Positions 1 through 8,113 of a stretch of 28,655 bases of DNA are shown one piece after another. The stretch covers positions 1 to 28,655 of the forward strand of contig JAEDJH010000008.1 of assembly GCA_016296415.1 (NCBI GenBank). Direction: 5' to 3'. How positions within the stretch are numbered: the first letter of the stretch is position 1; every line of letters begins with the position of its first letter. Below the pieces are notes generated by a model. That model saw nothing but the letters and a program-made list of their open reading frames with translations, was not told where the DNA came from and did no database searches. This DNA is from Clostridia bacterium (lineage in GTDB: Bacteria > Bacillota > Clostridia > Christensenellales > CAG-138). Made by a program: the position numbers and the translations under genes.

Positions 1-87
1 TGGTGCCGGTGGTGGGACTCGAACCCACACGCCATCGCTGGCAAAGGATTTTGAGTCCTCCTCGTCTGCCAATTCCAACACACCGGC
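1..87 (-). tRNA. tRNA-Leu (anticodon CAA)
   Basis: Read on the minus strand, the 7-bp acceptor stem pairs GCCGGTG (87-81) with CACCGGC (11-5), followed by discriminator A and an encoded CCA (3-1). The anticodon loop is CTCAAAA, giving anticodon CAA, which reads leucine codon UUG. A variable arm longer than in class I tRNAs fits tRNA-Leu, and the T-loop GGTTCGAGTCC is standard. The gene is complete and touches the window edge, so further tRNAs may follow outside. Confidence 0.95.
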
Positions 88-136
88 GATGCTTTATGCG
101 GACACGTAAAAGGTGCTTTGCATAATCACGGGAGTT

Positions 137-165
137 ATTGTAGCATACCGCATTCGAAAATGCAA
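137..165 (-). promoter_or_regulatory. Putative promoter of tRNA-Leu
   Basis: On the minus strand, TTGCAT (165-160) and TACAAT (142-137) are separated by exactly 17 nt. The -10 box is one base from consensus and the -35 keeps only TTG. Transcription would begin near 130, about 43 nt before the mature tRNA 5' end. Confidence 0.55.
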
Positions 166-168
166 CGG

Positions 169-315
169 CTATTTTCGGCTTTTTCCAAGGTCGGCGCACA
201 TCCAAAAGCCACAGCATAAGCCGTATTTGCGGATGATCCGCCGCACGCCGTCTACGGCAATAAAAAGGACGCCGCCGTAAAGCAGTGCCCCAAAAGTTAG
301 TTTGTCGTTCGGCAA
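169..315 (-). CDS. Putative 48-aa small membrane-type protein
   Basis: This open frame starts with TTG directly after the TGA stop of the 65-aa ORF, so it could be translated by coupling. The N-terminal half contains a hydrophobic stretch (LTFGALLYGGVLFIAV, about residues 7-22) followed by basic residues, as in a one-span small membrane protein. The tail holds three cysteines and several lysines and arginines. No family is recognised. It lacks a clear ribosome binding site of its own (only GAAGG just upstream) and uses TTG, so it may be a chance frame. Between its end and the tRNA only the tRNA promoter is visible. Confidence 0.3.
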   Translation of the reverse strand: MPNDKLTFGALLYGGVLFIAVDGVRRIIRKYGLCCGFWMCADLGKSRK

Positions 316-513
316 TCAGCCTTCAAGTCCGGTCTTAAACAGCGAATACGCAAGCTCGACCGTTTTTTCGTCAAGCGAGAGCTGCCTTATTATCCGTGCT
401 TCGCCGCCGTCTATGCGCTTTTTTGCGCTGACCTCGACCGTTTTCACGGCATAGCCCTCGTCCTCAAGAATGCCGCATCCGACATCAAGAGGAAGCCCTA
501 AAACCGATCTCAA
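316..513 (-). CDS. Small conserved-type protein, PASTA-like fold, downstream of frr
   Basis: A 65-aa soluble protein. It begins with a segment like GLPLDVGCGILEDEGYAV, then a beta-rich part ending near RIIRQLSL and VELAYS. This pattern (a glycine-leucine-proline turn, a helix, then strands with an Arg-Ile-Ile-Arg-Gln motif) resembles a single PASTA-like unit; that likeness is my inference and the function is unknown. The TTG start overlaps the frr stop (TTGA), and an AAGGAG lies about 11 nt upstream inside frr, so translational coupling is likely. Small ORFs of this type beside frr in clostridia are something I recall but could not check. Confidence 0.6.
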   Translation of the reverse strand: MRSVLGLPLDVGCGILEDEGYAVKTVEVSAKKRIDGGEARIIRQLSLDEKTVELAYSLFKTGLEG

Positions 514-1061
514 ACCTCCATTATCTCCTTTTCCTTGTCGGCGATGACCTTGTCGATATCCTTTATCTTGGCGTCGGTGGTCTTTTGTGCCTTGTCCTCA
601 AGGTTCTTCTGGTCGTCCTCGGTTATCTCACCGTCTTTTTTCGCCTTCTTGATCTGCTCGTTCATATCACGGCGAATGGAGCGGACGGCAACCTTTGCCT
701 CCTCGCCCTTTTTGCGTATGACCTTGACAAGATCCTTGCGGCGCTCCTCGGTAAGCTCGGGGAAAATGAGCCTGATGAACTTGCCGTCGTTTGTGGGATT
801 GATTCCGATATCGGACTTCTGTATTTCCTTTTCGACCGCAGATATCATCTTCTGATCCCAAAGCGAGATCATAAGCATCCTGGGTTCCGGAGAGCTGATG
901 TTGCCGAGCTGGTTGATGGGCGTGGGCGTTCCGTAGTAGTCAACGGTTATCCTGTCAAGCACCTGGGGATTGGCTCTGCCCGCCCTCAGCGTACCGAGAT
1001 CACGCTTGAGCACGGCAATGGTTTTGTCCATTCTTTCCGCTGCATTTTCTATTATATCCAT
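510..1061 (-). CDS. frr: Ribosome recycling factor
   Basis: A 183-aa protein, close to the usual 185 aa of RRF. With EF-G it splits the post-termination ribosome and frees it from mRNA. Family features are clear: an N-terminal helix with LRAGRANPQVLDRITVDYYGTP, the beta domain ending in LTEERRKDLVKVIRKKGEEAKVAVRSIRRD, and a long C-terminal coiled helix rich in lysine and glutamate. GGAGG sits 8 nt before the ATG. The gene lies 91 bp downstream of pyrH, the common bacterial order, but uppS and cdsA do not follow. A TATAAT-like box in the pyrH-frr gap lacks a good -35. Confidence 0.97.
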   Translation of the reverse strand: MDIIENAAERMDKTIAVLKRDLGTLRAGRANPQVLDRITVDYYGTPTPINQLGNISSPEPRMLMISLWDQKMISAVEKEIQKSDIGINPTNDGKFIRLIFPELTEERRKDLVKVIRKKGEEAKVAVRSIRRDMNEQIKKAKKDGEITEDDQKNLEDKAQKTTDAKIKDIDKVIADKEKEIMEV

Positions 1062-1152
1062 TCAAATTTCCTCCGTTTCAATAATCTGTATTATATTTTA
1101 TCCAAAAAAGCTCAATAAATCAACCGCAAATATCGCCCATCCGCGCATTTGG

Positions 1153-1857
1153 TCATTCGCCGATTATCGTGCCGGCATTTTCGCCCATGAGCGCCTTTAC
1201 GTAGCTTTCCTCCTTTTCCATGGAGAAAAGCAGTATGGGCATTTTGTAGTCCCTGCAGAGCGTTATAGTGGTTATATCCGTGGCCTTCAGGTTTTTGGCT
1301 ATCACGTCGTTGTATGAGATGTACGAATATCTTTCCGCATTCGGGTTCTTTTCGGGATCGTCCGAATATACGGCGTCAACACTCTTTGCAAGCACGAGCG
1401 CATCGGCGTGTATCTCAAGCGCACGCAAAGCGGCCGCCGTATCCGTTGAGAAAAACGGCGAACCCGTTCCGCAGGCGAACAATACCACCTTGCCCCCGTC
1501 GAGCTCGGCCTTTGCCTGCCGTGAGCTGTACGTATCGCAGAAGCGCTGCATTTCGACCGCCGAAAGCACCGTGCAATCCACTCCCATGCCGAGGAGAGCG
1601 TCCTGTATTGCGAGCGAATTGATCGCCGTAGCAAGCATACCCATGTGGTCCGCTCTGTTTCTGTCGATGCAATGGCTGCTTCTTCCCCGCATTATGTTGC
1701 CGCCGCCGACGACGACCGCAACCTCCGCACCGGCGTCCTTGAGCAGCTTTATGCGCTTTGCCGCCTGTTTTGCGTTTTCCTCGCTGACCGCAGCGTTTGA
1801 ATCGCCGAGCACCTCGCCGCTCATCTTCAAAAGTATCCGCTTATATTTCAGTTCCAT
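1153..1857 (-). CDS. pyrH: UMP kinase
   Basis: A 234-aa amino-acid-kinase-family enzyme that phosphorylates UMP to UDP, the step after the pyr operon product. The N-terminus has YKRILLKMSGEVLG, followed by the glycine-rich loop VAVVVGGGNIMRG, the segment ADHMGMLATAINSLAIQDAL typical of bacterial UMP kinase, and LVLAKSVDAVYSDDPEKNPNA near residue 160. GGAGG precedes the ATG by 5 nt. It is transcribed divergently from the asparaginase gene. The usual upstream partners rpsB and tsf are absent, so pyrH-frr forms a separate unit here. Confidence 0.97.
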   Translation of the reverse strand: MELKYKRILLKMSGEVLGDSNAAVSEENAKQAAKRIKLLKDAGAEVAVVVGGGNIMRGRSSHCIDRNRADHMGMLATAINSLAIQDALLGMGVDCTVLSAVEMQRFCDTYSSRQAKAELDGGKVVLFACGTGSPFFSTDTAAALRALEIHADALVLAKSVDAVYSDDPEKNPNAERYSYISYNDVIAKNLKATDITTITLCRDYKMPILLFSMEKEESYVKALMGENAGTIIGE

Positions 1858-1890
1858 CTTGCCCTCCGCATGATATTAGCTTTCCCCTTT

Positions 1891-1896
1891 ATTATA
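1891..1896 (-). promoter_or_regulatory. Possible -10 box of pyrH
   Basis: TATAAT on the minus strand about 35 nt before the pyrH ATG. No convincing -35 lies 16-18 nt upstream (closest TTTTAT), so this is a weak call. Confidence 0.35.
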
Positions 1897-1959
1897 CAAT
1901 ATTTCTCAGCATAATAAAATACGAAAAATTGCGCCTTGGGCAGATATTGTAAAAAGCAC

Positions 1960-1988
1960 TATCAAAATTTCCGCCCATGAGTTATAAT
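1960..1988 (+). promoter_or_regulatory. Putative promoter of the asparaginase gene
   Basis: TATAAT at 1983-1988 lies 35 bp before the ATG at 2023. The best -35 at 17-nt spacing is TATCAA, a poor match. The perfect -10 and its position in the divergent gap make a promoter plausible. Confidence 0.45.
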
Positions 1989-2022
1989 TAATATACAGTA
2001 ATAATGTGTTGCGGAGGTACTT

Positions 2023-3009
2023 ATGCGTAAACTTCGTCTTATTGCCACCGGCGGAACTATAGCCTGCGTGCCGACCTCAAGAGGGCTTGCTCCCCAGCTC
2101 GAGGCAAGCGAGCTTCTCGGCTATCTCAATATCGACACGGACAACATCGACTGTGTGGATCTTTTCAGCATCGACAGCTCCAACGTTCAGCCCGAGGAAT
2201 GGTGCGTGATGGCACGTGCCGTAAACGACTGCATCGGAAAATACGACGGCGTGGTAATTACGCACGGCACGGATACACTCGCATACACCGCATCCATGCT
2301 CTCATTCATGCTCCGGGGAATAAACATACCCGTCATACTTACCGGCGCACAGTTCCCCATCGTCGTGCCGCAATCCGACGGAAAGGGCAACCTTGAGCAC
2401 GCAATCATCGCCGCAAGACAGATGGACGGCGGCGTTTACGTATGCTTCGGCGGCTCCATAATAAAGGGCTGCCGTGCCGTTAAGACGAGAACGACCTCCC
2501 TCGATGCGTTTGAGTCCATCAATTATCCCATCGTCGGCACCATAGCCAACAATCGCTTTATACGCCTGACCGACCCTTCGCCGAAGGGCGAATACTGCTT
2601 CTCGGACAGCATAAACTCGCAGGTCGCCCTGATAAAGCTTATCCCCGGCACAAGTCCGAGGCTGCTCGACAGCCTGTACGACTGCGGCATAAAGGGCGTC
2701 GTGATCGAGGCGTTCGGTCTTGGCGGCGTGCATAACGTGCGGCGTGACCATACCTCGAGCCTCATAGGGCTGATGCAAAAGGGCGTTACGGTCATACTTG
2801 CATCACAATGCCTGTACGAACGTTCGTCCCCGAACATTTACGAGGTAAGCAGGGGGCTCAAGGACGCAGGGATAATTCCCGCATACGACATGACGACCGA
2901 AGCCGCCGTGACAAAGCTCATGTGGGCGCTCGGACAATCGAACGACCATGCGGCCGTGGAGCGGCTTTTTTCCGCCAACCTCTGCGACGAAATAACTCCG
3001 GAAGAATAG
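2023..3009 (+). CDS. ansA: L-asparaginase, type I (cytoplasmic)
   Basis: A 328-aa enzyme that hydrolyses L-asparagine to aspartate and ammonia. The first catalytic threonine lies in IATGGTIACVP (residues 7-17) and the second motif, VVITHGTDTLAYTASML, is at about residues 78-94. PVILTGAQFPIVVPQSDGKG follows. There is no signal peptide, which with the length fits cytoplasmic type I. GCGGAGG stands just before the ATG. It converges with the pyr operon and shares a terminator hairpin with it. The aspartate formed is the co-substrate of PyrB in that operon; this functional link is inference. Confidence 0.93.
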   Translation: MRKLRLIATGGTIACVPTSRGLAPQLEASELLGYLNIDTDNIDCVDLFSIDSSNVQPEEWCVMARAVNDCIGKYDGVVITHGTDTLAYTASMLSFMLRGINIPVILTGAQFPIVVPQSDGKGNLEHAIIAARQMDGGVYVCFGGSIIKGCRAVKTRTTSLDAFESINYPIVGTIANNRFIRLTDPSPKGEYCFSDSINSQVALIKLIPGTSPRLLDSLYDCGIKGVVIEAFGLGGVHNVRRDHTSSLIGLMQKGVTVILASQCLYERSSPNIYEVSRGLKDAGIIPAYDMTTEAAVTKLMWALGQSNDHAAVERLFSANLCDEITPEE

Positions 3010-3024
3010 CTCCGGCTCAACGCA

Positions 3025-3070
3025 CAAAAAACCACCCGAGGTGCAGCTCACTTCAGGTGGTGCTTTTCAT
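3025..3070. terminator. Bidirectional rho-independent terminator (ansA / pyr operon)
   Basis: A hairpin at 3031-3061 pairs ACCACC with GGTGGT, then after one C-A mismatch pairs GAGGTG with CACTTC around a CAGCT loop. On the minus strand it is followed by a run of T (3030-3025) to end the pyr operon. On the plus strand it is followed by GCTTTTCATTT to end ansA. Confidence 0.85.
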
Positions 3071-3081
3071 TTGGTAAGGCT

Positions 3082-3762
3082 TCAGATGCCTACGCAGTAT
3101 TTGTCCCAATACTCCCGTATTCTTTCCATAAGCGCATCGTCGATTATTATCCTGCCGTCAACGGGCTTGTTGTAAAGCTCCTCCACTATTTCCTTAATGG
3201 TGACTATCGGGAATGCCTTTATGCCGTGATCCTCGTAAAGCTCCTGTATCGCCGTGCGCTCGCCCGTGCCCTTTTCCATGCGGTCAACGGATATGACTAT
3301 CGCATCCACCTTCACATCGGCGGCGTTTTTAAGTATCGGGAGCGTTTCACGAACCGCCGTGCCTGCGGTTATCACGTCCTCGACGATAACGAGCCTGTCG
3401 CCGTCCTTGAGCTTACAGCCGACCAGAACTCCGCCCTCGCCGTGATCCTTTGCCTCCTTGCGGTTATAGCAAAAGCCCACGTTGATACCGTGCTTTGCGT
3501 ACAGCATCGACGCCGTGCCCGCCGCAAGCGTTATGCCTTTGTACGCAGGCCCGAAAAGCACGTCAAACGGCTTCATCTCTCCGTCCGCCACGTTTTTTGC
3601 TATCGAGGCGGCATAAAACTCGCCGAGCTTATACATCTGCTCGCCCGTTTTATAGCTTCCCGTGTTTATGAAATACGGCGTTTTTCTGCCGCTTTTGGTC
3701 GTAAAATCGCCAAAGCTCAACACGCCCGAGCGCACCATAAAATGAATAAATTCCGACTTCAT
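3082..3762 (-). CDS. pyrE: Orotate phosphoribosyltransferase
   Basis: A 226-aa enzyme transferring phosphoribose from PRPP to orotate to give OMP. The PRPP-binding motif is RLVIVEDVITAGTA (about residues 123-136). Upstream sit TKSGRKTPYFINTG for orotate and phosphate contacts and DVLFGPAYKGITLA. I chose the ATG at 3762 because AGGAGG lies 8 nt upstream; a longer frame to 3801 has no such site and would overlap pyrD. This is the last gene of the operon, 13 nt after pyrD, ending at the shared hairpin. Confidence 0.95.
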   Translation of the reverse strand: MKSEFIHFMVRSGVLSFGDFTTKSGRKTPYFINTGSYKTGEQMYKLGEFYAASIAKNVADGEMKPFDVLFGPAYKGITLAAGTASMLYAKHGINVGFCYNRKEAKDHGEGGVLVGCKLKDGDRLVIVEDVITAGTAVRETLPILKNAADVKVDAIVISVDRMEKGTGERTAIQELYEDHGIKAFPIVTIKEIVEELYNKPVDGRIIIDDALMERIREYWDKYCVGI

Positions 3763-3775
3763 ATCAAAATCCTCC

Positions 3776-4699
3776 TTATCTGTCTGAGTTGTTAAAGGCA
3801 TCGTGTATATCGTCTATGCAGGAAAACCCCTGCTCCCTCATCAGCGCCTCAAGCTCATCCAGAACGTCCACGGGCGCCGTAGGCTTTACAAGCGCAGCGG
3901 TTCCGACGCATACCATGTCCGCCCCCGCCATTATAAACTCCATGGCGTCCTCGCCCGTCATAATGCCGCCGAGTCCGAATATCGGAAGCTTTACCGCCCT
4001 CCTTACCCGATATACCAGCGCAAGCGCAACGGGCTTTATCGCCGCACCGGAAAGTCCTCCGGTCTTGTTGGCAAATATCGCCTTCCTCTGCCTTACGTCT
4101 ATCCTCATGCCGTGCAGGGTATTTATCAGCGAGATGCAGTCCGCACCCTCGCCCTCCACCGCCTTGGCTATCTCGGTTATGTCGGTAACGTTCGGTGTCA
4201 GCTTTACCATAAGCGGCTTTTTGGTTGCCGCCCTTACCGCCCTCGTCACCGCCGCCGCCATCTTTGCGTCCGTACCGAAGCCTATTCCGCCCTCCTTTAC
4301 GTTGGGGCAGGATATGTTCATCTCTATCATTGCGACGTCGGTTTCGTTCAGCCGCTCCGCAACATCGACGTATTCGGCTATGCTGTGTCCGGCGATGTTC
4401 GTTATGACCGGCACGTCATACTCTCTTAAATGAGCAAGCTCGTTTTTTATATAATGCTCCACGCCCGGGTTTTGCAGTCCGACGGAGTTTAACATTCCGC
4501 CGTAGGACTCCGCTATCCTCGGAGGGATGTTCCCCCTCCACGGAAGCGAGGAAACGCCCTTTGTTATGACCGCACCGAGCCTGCCTATATCGTAAAACTC
4601 GCCGCTTTCCTTCGCCATGAACGTTCCGGAGGCGGTGGCAACGGGGTTTTTGAACGTCACGCCCGATATCGTCTGTGTAAGGTTCAGCTCCTTTACCAT
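3776..4699 (-). CDS. pyrD: Dihydroorotate dehydrogenase, class 1B catalytic subunit
   Basis: A 307-aa FMN-binding TIM-barrel subunit that oxidises dihydroorotate to orotate. The active-site cysteine typical of class 1 enzymes is C131 in MNISCPNVKEGG. The N-terminus has LKNP-like FKNPVATASGTF, and the C-terminus GLGGIMTGEDAMEFIMAGADMVCVGTA binds the FMN phosphate. Pairing with pyrK identifies class 1B, which uses NAD+ through the PyrK electron-transfer subunit. Its start overlaps the end of pyrK by 7 nt, suggesting coupled translation of the two subunits. Confidence 0.96.
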   Translation of the reverse strand: MVKELNLTQTISGVTFKNPVATASGTFMAKESGEFYDIGRLGAVITKGVSSLPWRGNIPPRIAESYGGMLNSVGLQNPGVEHYIKNELAHLREYDVPVITNIAGHSIAEYVDVAERLNETDVAMIEMNISCPNVKEGGIGFGTDAKMAAAVTRAVRAATKKPLMVKLTPNVTDITEIAKAVEGEGADCISLINTLHGMRIDVRQRKAIFANKTGGLSGAAIKPVALALVYRVRRAVKLPIFGLGGIMTGEDAMEFIMAGADMVCVGTAALVKPTAPVDVLDELEALMREQGFSCIDDIHDAFNNSDR

Positions 4700-5478
4700 A
4701 TAATGTTCCTCCCGTCAAACACGGGGCCTACCTTGCATACACGGCGCATTACCGCAACCCCGTCCTCATATACGTTCGTAACGCAGCCCACGCAGGCTCC
4801 GTAGCCGCAGCCCATGCGCTCCTCAAGCGATACCCATATCTCGTTCGTGCTGTCGTCGGCAAGCAGCTCGCACGCCGCCTTGAGCAAGGGTCTGGGACCG
4901 CACATGAATGCGGCGCAGTTATCGCCCTTTATCCGCCGCAGGCATTCGGCGGCATTGCCGGAAAAACCCCTGCTGCCGTCGTCGGTGCATATATGCACCT
5001 CGTCCGCAGTCTTGAGAAACTCCTCCTCCAAAAACACGCCCTCCGAGTCCCTGAAGCCAAGCACCGCCGTGGTATGCACGCCCATCAAGCGGAGCGCCCT
5101 CGCCGCATACAGCAGCGGAGGCACGCCAACGCCGCCGCCGATGAGAAACGCCCTTTTTCCCTCTGCCCTTTCCATAGGGTAGCCGTTGCCGAGCGGAGAG
5201 CTGACGGTCAGCTTTTCGCCGCTTTTTCCCACACGCTCCGCTATGTACCTCGTACCCTTGCCGCCCGCCCTGAAAACGAGCGTCAGCTTCCCGTCGGCAT
5301 AGTCGCATACGCTTATGGGACGGGGAAGCAGCATCGCATCGCTTCCGGTATATAGGTTCACAAACTGCCCGGGCTTAGGTATCTCCGGATATTCCGCCGT
5401 CAGGCGATATACGCCGTCGGTACCCGACACGGCGGTTTTTTCAATGCAAAGCACATTACATTCGTACAGCCGCTTCAT
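4693..5478 (-). CDS. pyrK: Dihydroorotate dehydrogenase electron transfer subunit
   Basis: A 261-aa iron-sulfur flavoprotein of the ferredoxin-reductase-like family. It passes electrons from PyrD to NAD+. An FAD motif RPISV is at residues 53-57, the NAD-binding segment FLIGGGVGVPPLLYAARAL at 111-129, and MCGPRPLLK at 192-200. The [2Fe-2S] ligands are C224, C229 and C232 in CGYGACVGC plus C248. The length fits the family. One nucleotide separates it from the pyrF stop upstream, and it overlaps pyrD downstream. Confidence 0.96.
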   Translation of the reverse strand: MKRLYECNVLCIEKTAVSGTDGVYRLTAEYPEIPKPGQFVNLYTGSDAMLLPRPISVCDYADGKLTLVFRAGGKGTRYIAERVGKSGEKLTVSSPLGNGYPMERAEGKRAFLIGGGVGVPPLLYAARALRLMGVHTTAVLGFRDSEGVFLEEEFLKTADEVHICTDDGSRGFSGNAAECLRRIKGDNCAAFMCGPRPLLKAACELLADDSTNEIWVSLEERMGCGYGACVGCVTNVYEDGVAVMRRVCKVGPVFDGRNIIW

Positions 5479-5479
5479 A

Positions 5480-6397
5480 TCAGAAAATGTTCTCCGTTAT
5501 ATCCTTTTTCATGCTCAGCGCCGCCTCGCGTGCCGCAGAAGCAAAGTCCGCCTCGCCGAACCTGTCCGACTTTTTGTATGCGGCGATTATTCCCCTTGAC
5601 GAGTTGACTATGCAGCCCCGTCCGTCGGTATCGAAAAAGCCGCCGATGTCTCTTCCGCTTGCCCCCTGTGCGCCGTAGCCCGGCACGAGGAAGAACGTAT
5701 GCGGAAGGCGATGTCTGAGCGCCTCGCCCTGCGCCTTGTTGGTTGCGCCGACAACGGCACCGATGCGGCTGTAGCCGTATTTGCCGACAAGCCCCTCGCC
5801 CCAATCCGCAACAAGGTCGCCAGTGCGCTCATAAAGAATGCGCCCATCATCGGTCATAACGTCCTGAAGCTCCGACGAGGAGGGATTTGAGGTCTTTACA
5901 AGTATGAACAGCATCTTGCCCTGCTTTTCGCAAATCTCCCGAAAGGGCTTTATACCGTCATAGCCAAGATACGGATTTATTGTTACCGCATCCTCCTTCC
6001 ACGGGTCAAAATGCACGCCCTCAACGTCCACGCCGCCTATATGCCCGGCATAGGCCGCCGCCGTTGAAGCGATGTCGCCCCGCTTTATATCGCCGATGAC
6101 GAACATACCCTTTTCCCTTGCGTATGCGATGGTTTTAAGATAGGCTTCGATACCATCCAGCCCGTAGCGCTCGTACATGGCTATCTGCGGCTTTACCGCC
6201 GGAACGATGTCGCACAGCGCATCTATCAGGCTGCGGTTAAACTCATAAAACATCTCTCCGACCGCCTTGAGCGTCTTTCCGTGCCGCTCAAGCTGCTTTT
6301 CACGAATATAGCGGGGTATCATTTCATACTGCGGATCGAGTCCCACCACGGTGGGGTTGTTTAGTTTGTCAATTTTTCCGATAAGCAGATCTATCAT
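5480..6397 (-). CDS. pyrF: Orotidine 5'-phosphate decarboxylase, subfamily 2 (long form)
   Basis: A 305-aa enzyme decarboxylating OMP to UMP, the end of the de novo route. The catalytic Asp-Lys-Asp set is D103, K105, D108 in IGDIKRGDIASTA. The N-terminus has VVGLDPQYEMIP. At about 300 aa and with the inserted segments, it belongs to the long 'PyrF type 2' group rather than the ~240-aa form usual in Bacillus. It sits in the middle of the pyr operon, 27 nt after pyrC and one nucleotide before pyrK. Confidence 0.95.
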   Translation of the reverse strand: MIDLLIGKIDKLNNPTVVGLDPQYEMIPRYIREKQLERHGKTLKAVGEMFYEFNRSLIDALCDIVPAVKPQIAMYERYGLDGIEAYLKTIAYAREKGMFVIGDIKRGDIASTAAAYAGHIGGVDVEGVHFDPWKEDAVTINPYLGYDGIKPFREICEKQGKMLFILVKTSNPSSSELQDVMTDDGRILYERTGDLVADWGEGLVGKYGYSRIGAVVGATNKAQGEALRHRLPHTFFLVPGYGAQGASGRDIGGFFDTDGRGCIVNSSRGIIAAYKKSDRFGEADFASAAREAALSMKKDITENIF

Positions 6398-6424
6398 TTC
6401 AAAGAAACCTTGCCTTTCCCTTTT

Positions 6425-7651
6425 TTACTTAGTCATGTCGTTATAAACCACTCGCCCGCCGCATACGGTCAAAACCGGACGCCCGAACACCCTCATGCCG
6501 TGAAAGGGGGTGTTCCTGCTCCGTGAATGAAAGCCGCTGCGGTCGATAACGTACTCGTTTTCAATGTCAAACACCGCTATATCCGCCCTTTTCCCCTTTT
6601 CAATTCCCGTGGGAATGCCTATTATTTTCGCAGGCTCCGCCGTCAGCTTGCTCACAAGATCCGAAAGCCCGAGGCGGTTTTTTCTCACAAGCTCCGTATA
6701 ACATACGGGGAATGCGGTTTCAAGCCCTATTACGCCGTTTAATGCAGAATCATAGCCAAAGTCCTTCTCTTGGGAGGCGTGCGGCGCATGGTCGGTCGCA
6801 ATTGCATCTATCGTTCCGTCCCTAAGTCCCTCTATCAGCGCCTCAACGTCCTCTCTCTGCCGAAGCGGAGGGTTCATCCTGCGGTTTCCGTCGCCGTTTA
6901 TCATGCTTTTGTCGAGCGAGATGTAATGTGGTGCGGTCTCTGCGGTGACGGGTATGCCCTTTGCCTTTGCCGTCCTTATTATATCGACGCTGCGTGCGGT
7001 GCTTATATGGCAAAGATGTACGGGCGTTTTGCACTCCGCCGCAAGCAGGATATCCCTCGCCGCAATAAGCTCCTCACCTATCGGTTCGCCCCTGAGCGTA
7101 TCGTCCTCGGTATGCGACAGCACGGGAAGCGAAAGCCGCTTTGCCTCCCTGAGCGCAGCGAGCATCATCGAAGCATCCGCAACCGAACGCCCGTCCTCGC
7201 TGACGGCGATGATGCCGCTTTTTTGCATCCCCTCCATGTCCGAAAGTGTTTTACCGAGCTGTCCCTCGGTTATTGCACCCACGGTGAGCGCCCGTATGCA
7301 GCACCTTTTTTCCACGCTTTCGGCAAGCTCCCCCGCACGCTCGGCGGTGTCGATAACGGGCTTCGTGTTCGGCATCATGCAGACGCTCGTGAAGCCTCCC
7401 GCCGCCGCCGCAAGACCGCCGGTCTCAACGTCCTCCTTATAGGTCTGCCCCGGCTCACGAAAATGCACGTGCAGATCTATAAGCCCCGGCGTAACTATCT
7501 TGCCCGAAGCGTCTATCACCGTACAGCCCTCGGGCGGAACGCCGCCGGGCTCTACTGCTGCGATAATTCCGTCCTCGATCAGAATATTGCCTATGCCCTC
7601 GATGCCGCTTGACGGATCGACTATTTTACCGTTTGCGATGTATAAGCTCAT
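6425..7651 (-). CDS. pyrC: Dihydroorotase, class I (PyrC)
   Basis: A 408-aa metal-dependent amidohydrolase that closes carbamoyl-aspartate to dihydroorotate. The metal-binding HVHF is at residues 61-64 in GLIDLHVHFREPGQTYKED. Further motifs are VLSHTED, VHLCHIST, and IATDHAPHA with the catalytic aspartate. MNPPLR and the substrate loop are intact. Its start overlaps the end of pyrI by 26 nt, so translation is probably coupled. Confidence 0.96.
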   Translation of the reverse strand: MSLYIANGKIVDPSSGIEGIGNILIEDGIIAAVEPGGVPPEGCTVIDASGKIVTPGLIDLHVHFREPGQTYKEDVETGGLAAAAGGFTSVCMMPNTKPVIDTAERAGELAESVEKRCCIRALTVGAITEGQLGKTLSDMEGMQKSGIIAVSEDGRSVADASMMLAALREAKRLSLPVLSHTEDDTLRGEPIGEELIAARDILLAAECKTPVHLCHISTARSVDIIRTAKAKGIPVTAETAPHYISLDKSMINGDGNRRMNPPLRQREDVEALIEGLRDGTIDAIATDHAPHASQEKDFGYDSALNGVIGLETAFPVCYTELVRKNRLGLSDLVSKLTAEPAKIIGIPTGIEKGKRADIAVFDIENEYVIDRSGFHSRSRNTPFHGMRVFGRPVLTVCGGRVVYNDMTK

Positions 7652-8084
7652 TGTCGGTTTTGCCCTTCATGGATATTATCTCGTCGCAATATTCGCAGCG
7701 ATACTCCTGTGCCGCCTCATCCACCAGATGGAATATATGCGGTATGCCCGTCTCAACCGACGTTACGCATCTCGGATTTTTGCAGCGGATGACGTTCACC
7801 ACACGCTGCGGAAGCGACAGCTTTACCTTCCTGACGATCGCTCCGTTCTCGATTATGTTTACCGTTGCTTCGGGCGCCAAAAGTCCCAGCGCCGTCAGGT
7901 CTATGTCGGTAACGTTTTCTATCTTTATCAGGTCCTTGCGTCCGTGCTTGCGGCTGGTTGCGTTCATTATAAATGCAACCGTGTTCACCTTTGTGTCTAT
8001 GTCGAGATAGTTCAGTATGCTTGAGCCCATGCCCGCCGTTACGTGGTCGATAACTATTCCCTTTTCAATGCTGTTTACGTTCAT
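7626..8084 (-). CDS. pyrI: Aspartate carbamoyltransferase regulatory subunit
   Basis: A 152-aa allosteric subunit. The N-terminal domain (residues 1 to about 95: IVIDHVTAGMGSSILNYL, ATSRKHGRKDLIKIEN) is the nucleotide-binding part known to bind CTP, UTP or ATP in the E. coli protein. The C-terminal zinc site is complete: C101, C106, C130 and C133. Its presence implies a class B catalytic/regulatory complex under nucleotide feedback, unlike the unregulated trimer of Bacillus. It lies 29 nt after pyrB and overlaps pyrC. Confidence 0.96.
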   Translation of the reverse strand: MNVNSIEKGIVIDHVTAGMGSSILNYLDIDTKVNTVAFIMNATSRKHGRKDLIKIENVTDIDLTALGLLAPEATVNIIENGAIVRKVKLSLPQRVVNVIRCKNPRCVTSVETGIPHIFHLVDEAAQEYRCEYCDEIISMKGKTDNELIHRKR

Positions 8085-8113
8085 TGTTTCCCTTCCTTTC
8101 CAGTGTCGCCCGT

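Noticed and set aside
1062..1152. Separate promoter for frr
   Set aside because: A TATAAT is present, but the best -35 at correct spacing matches consensus at only two positions.
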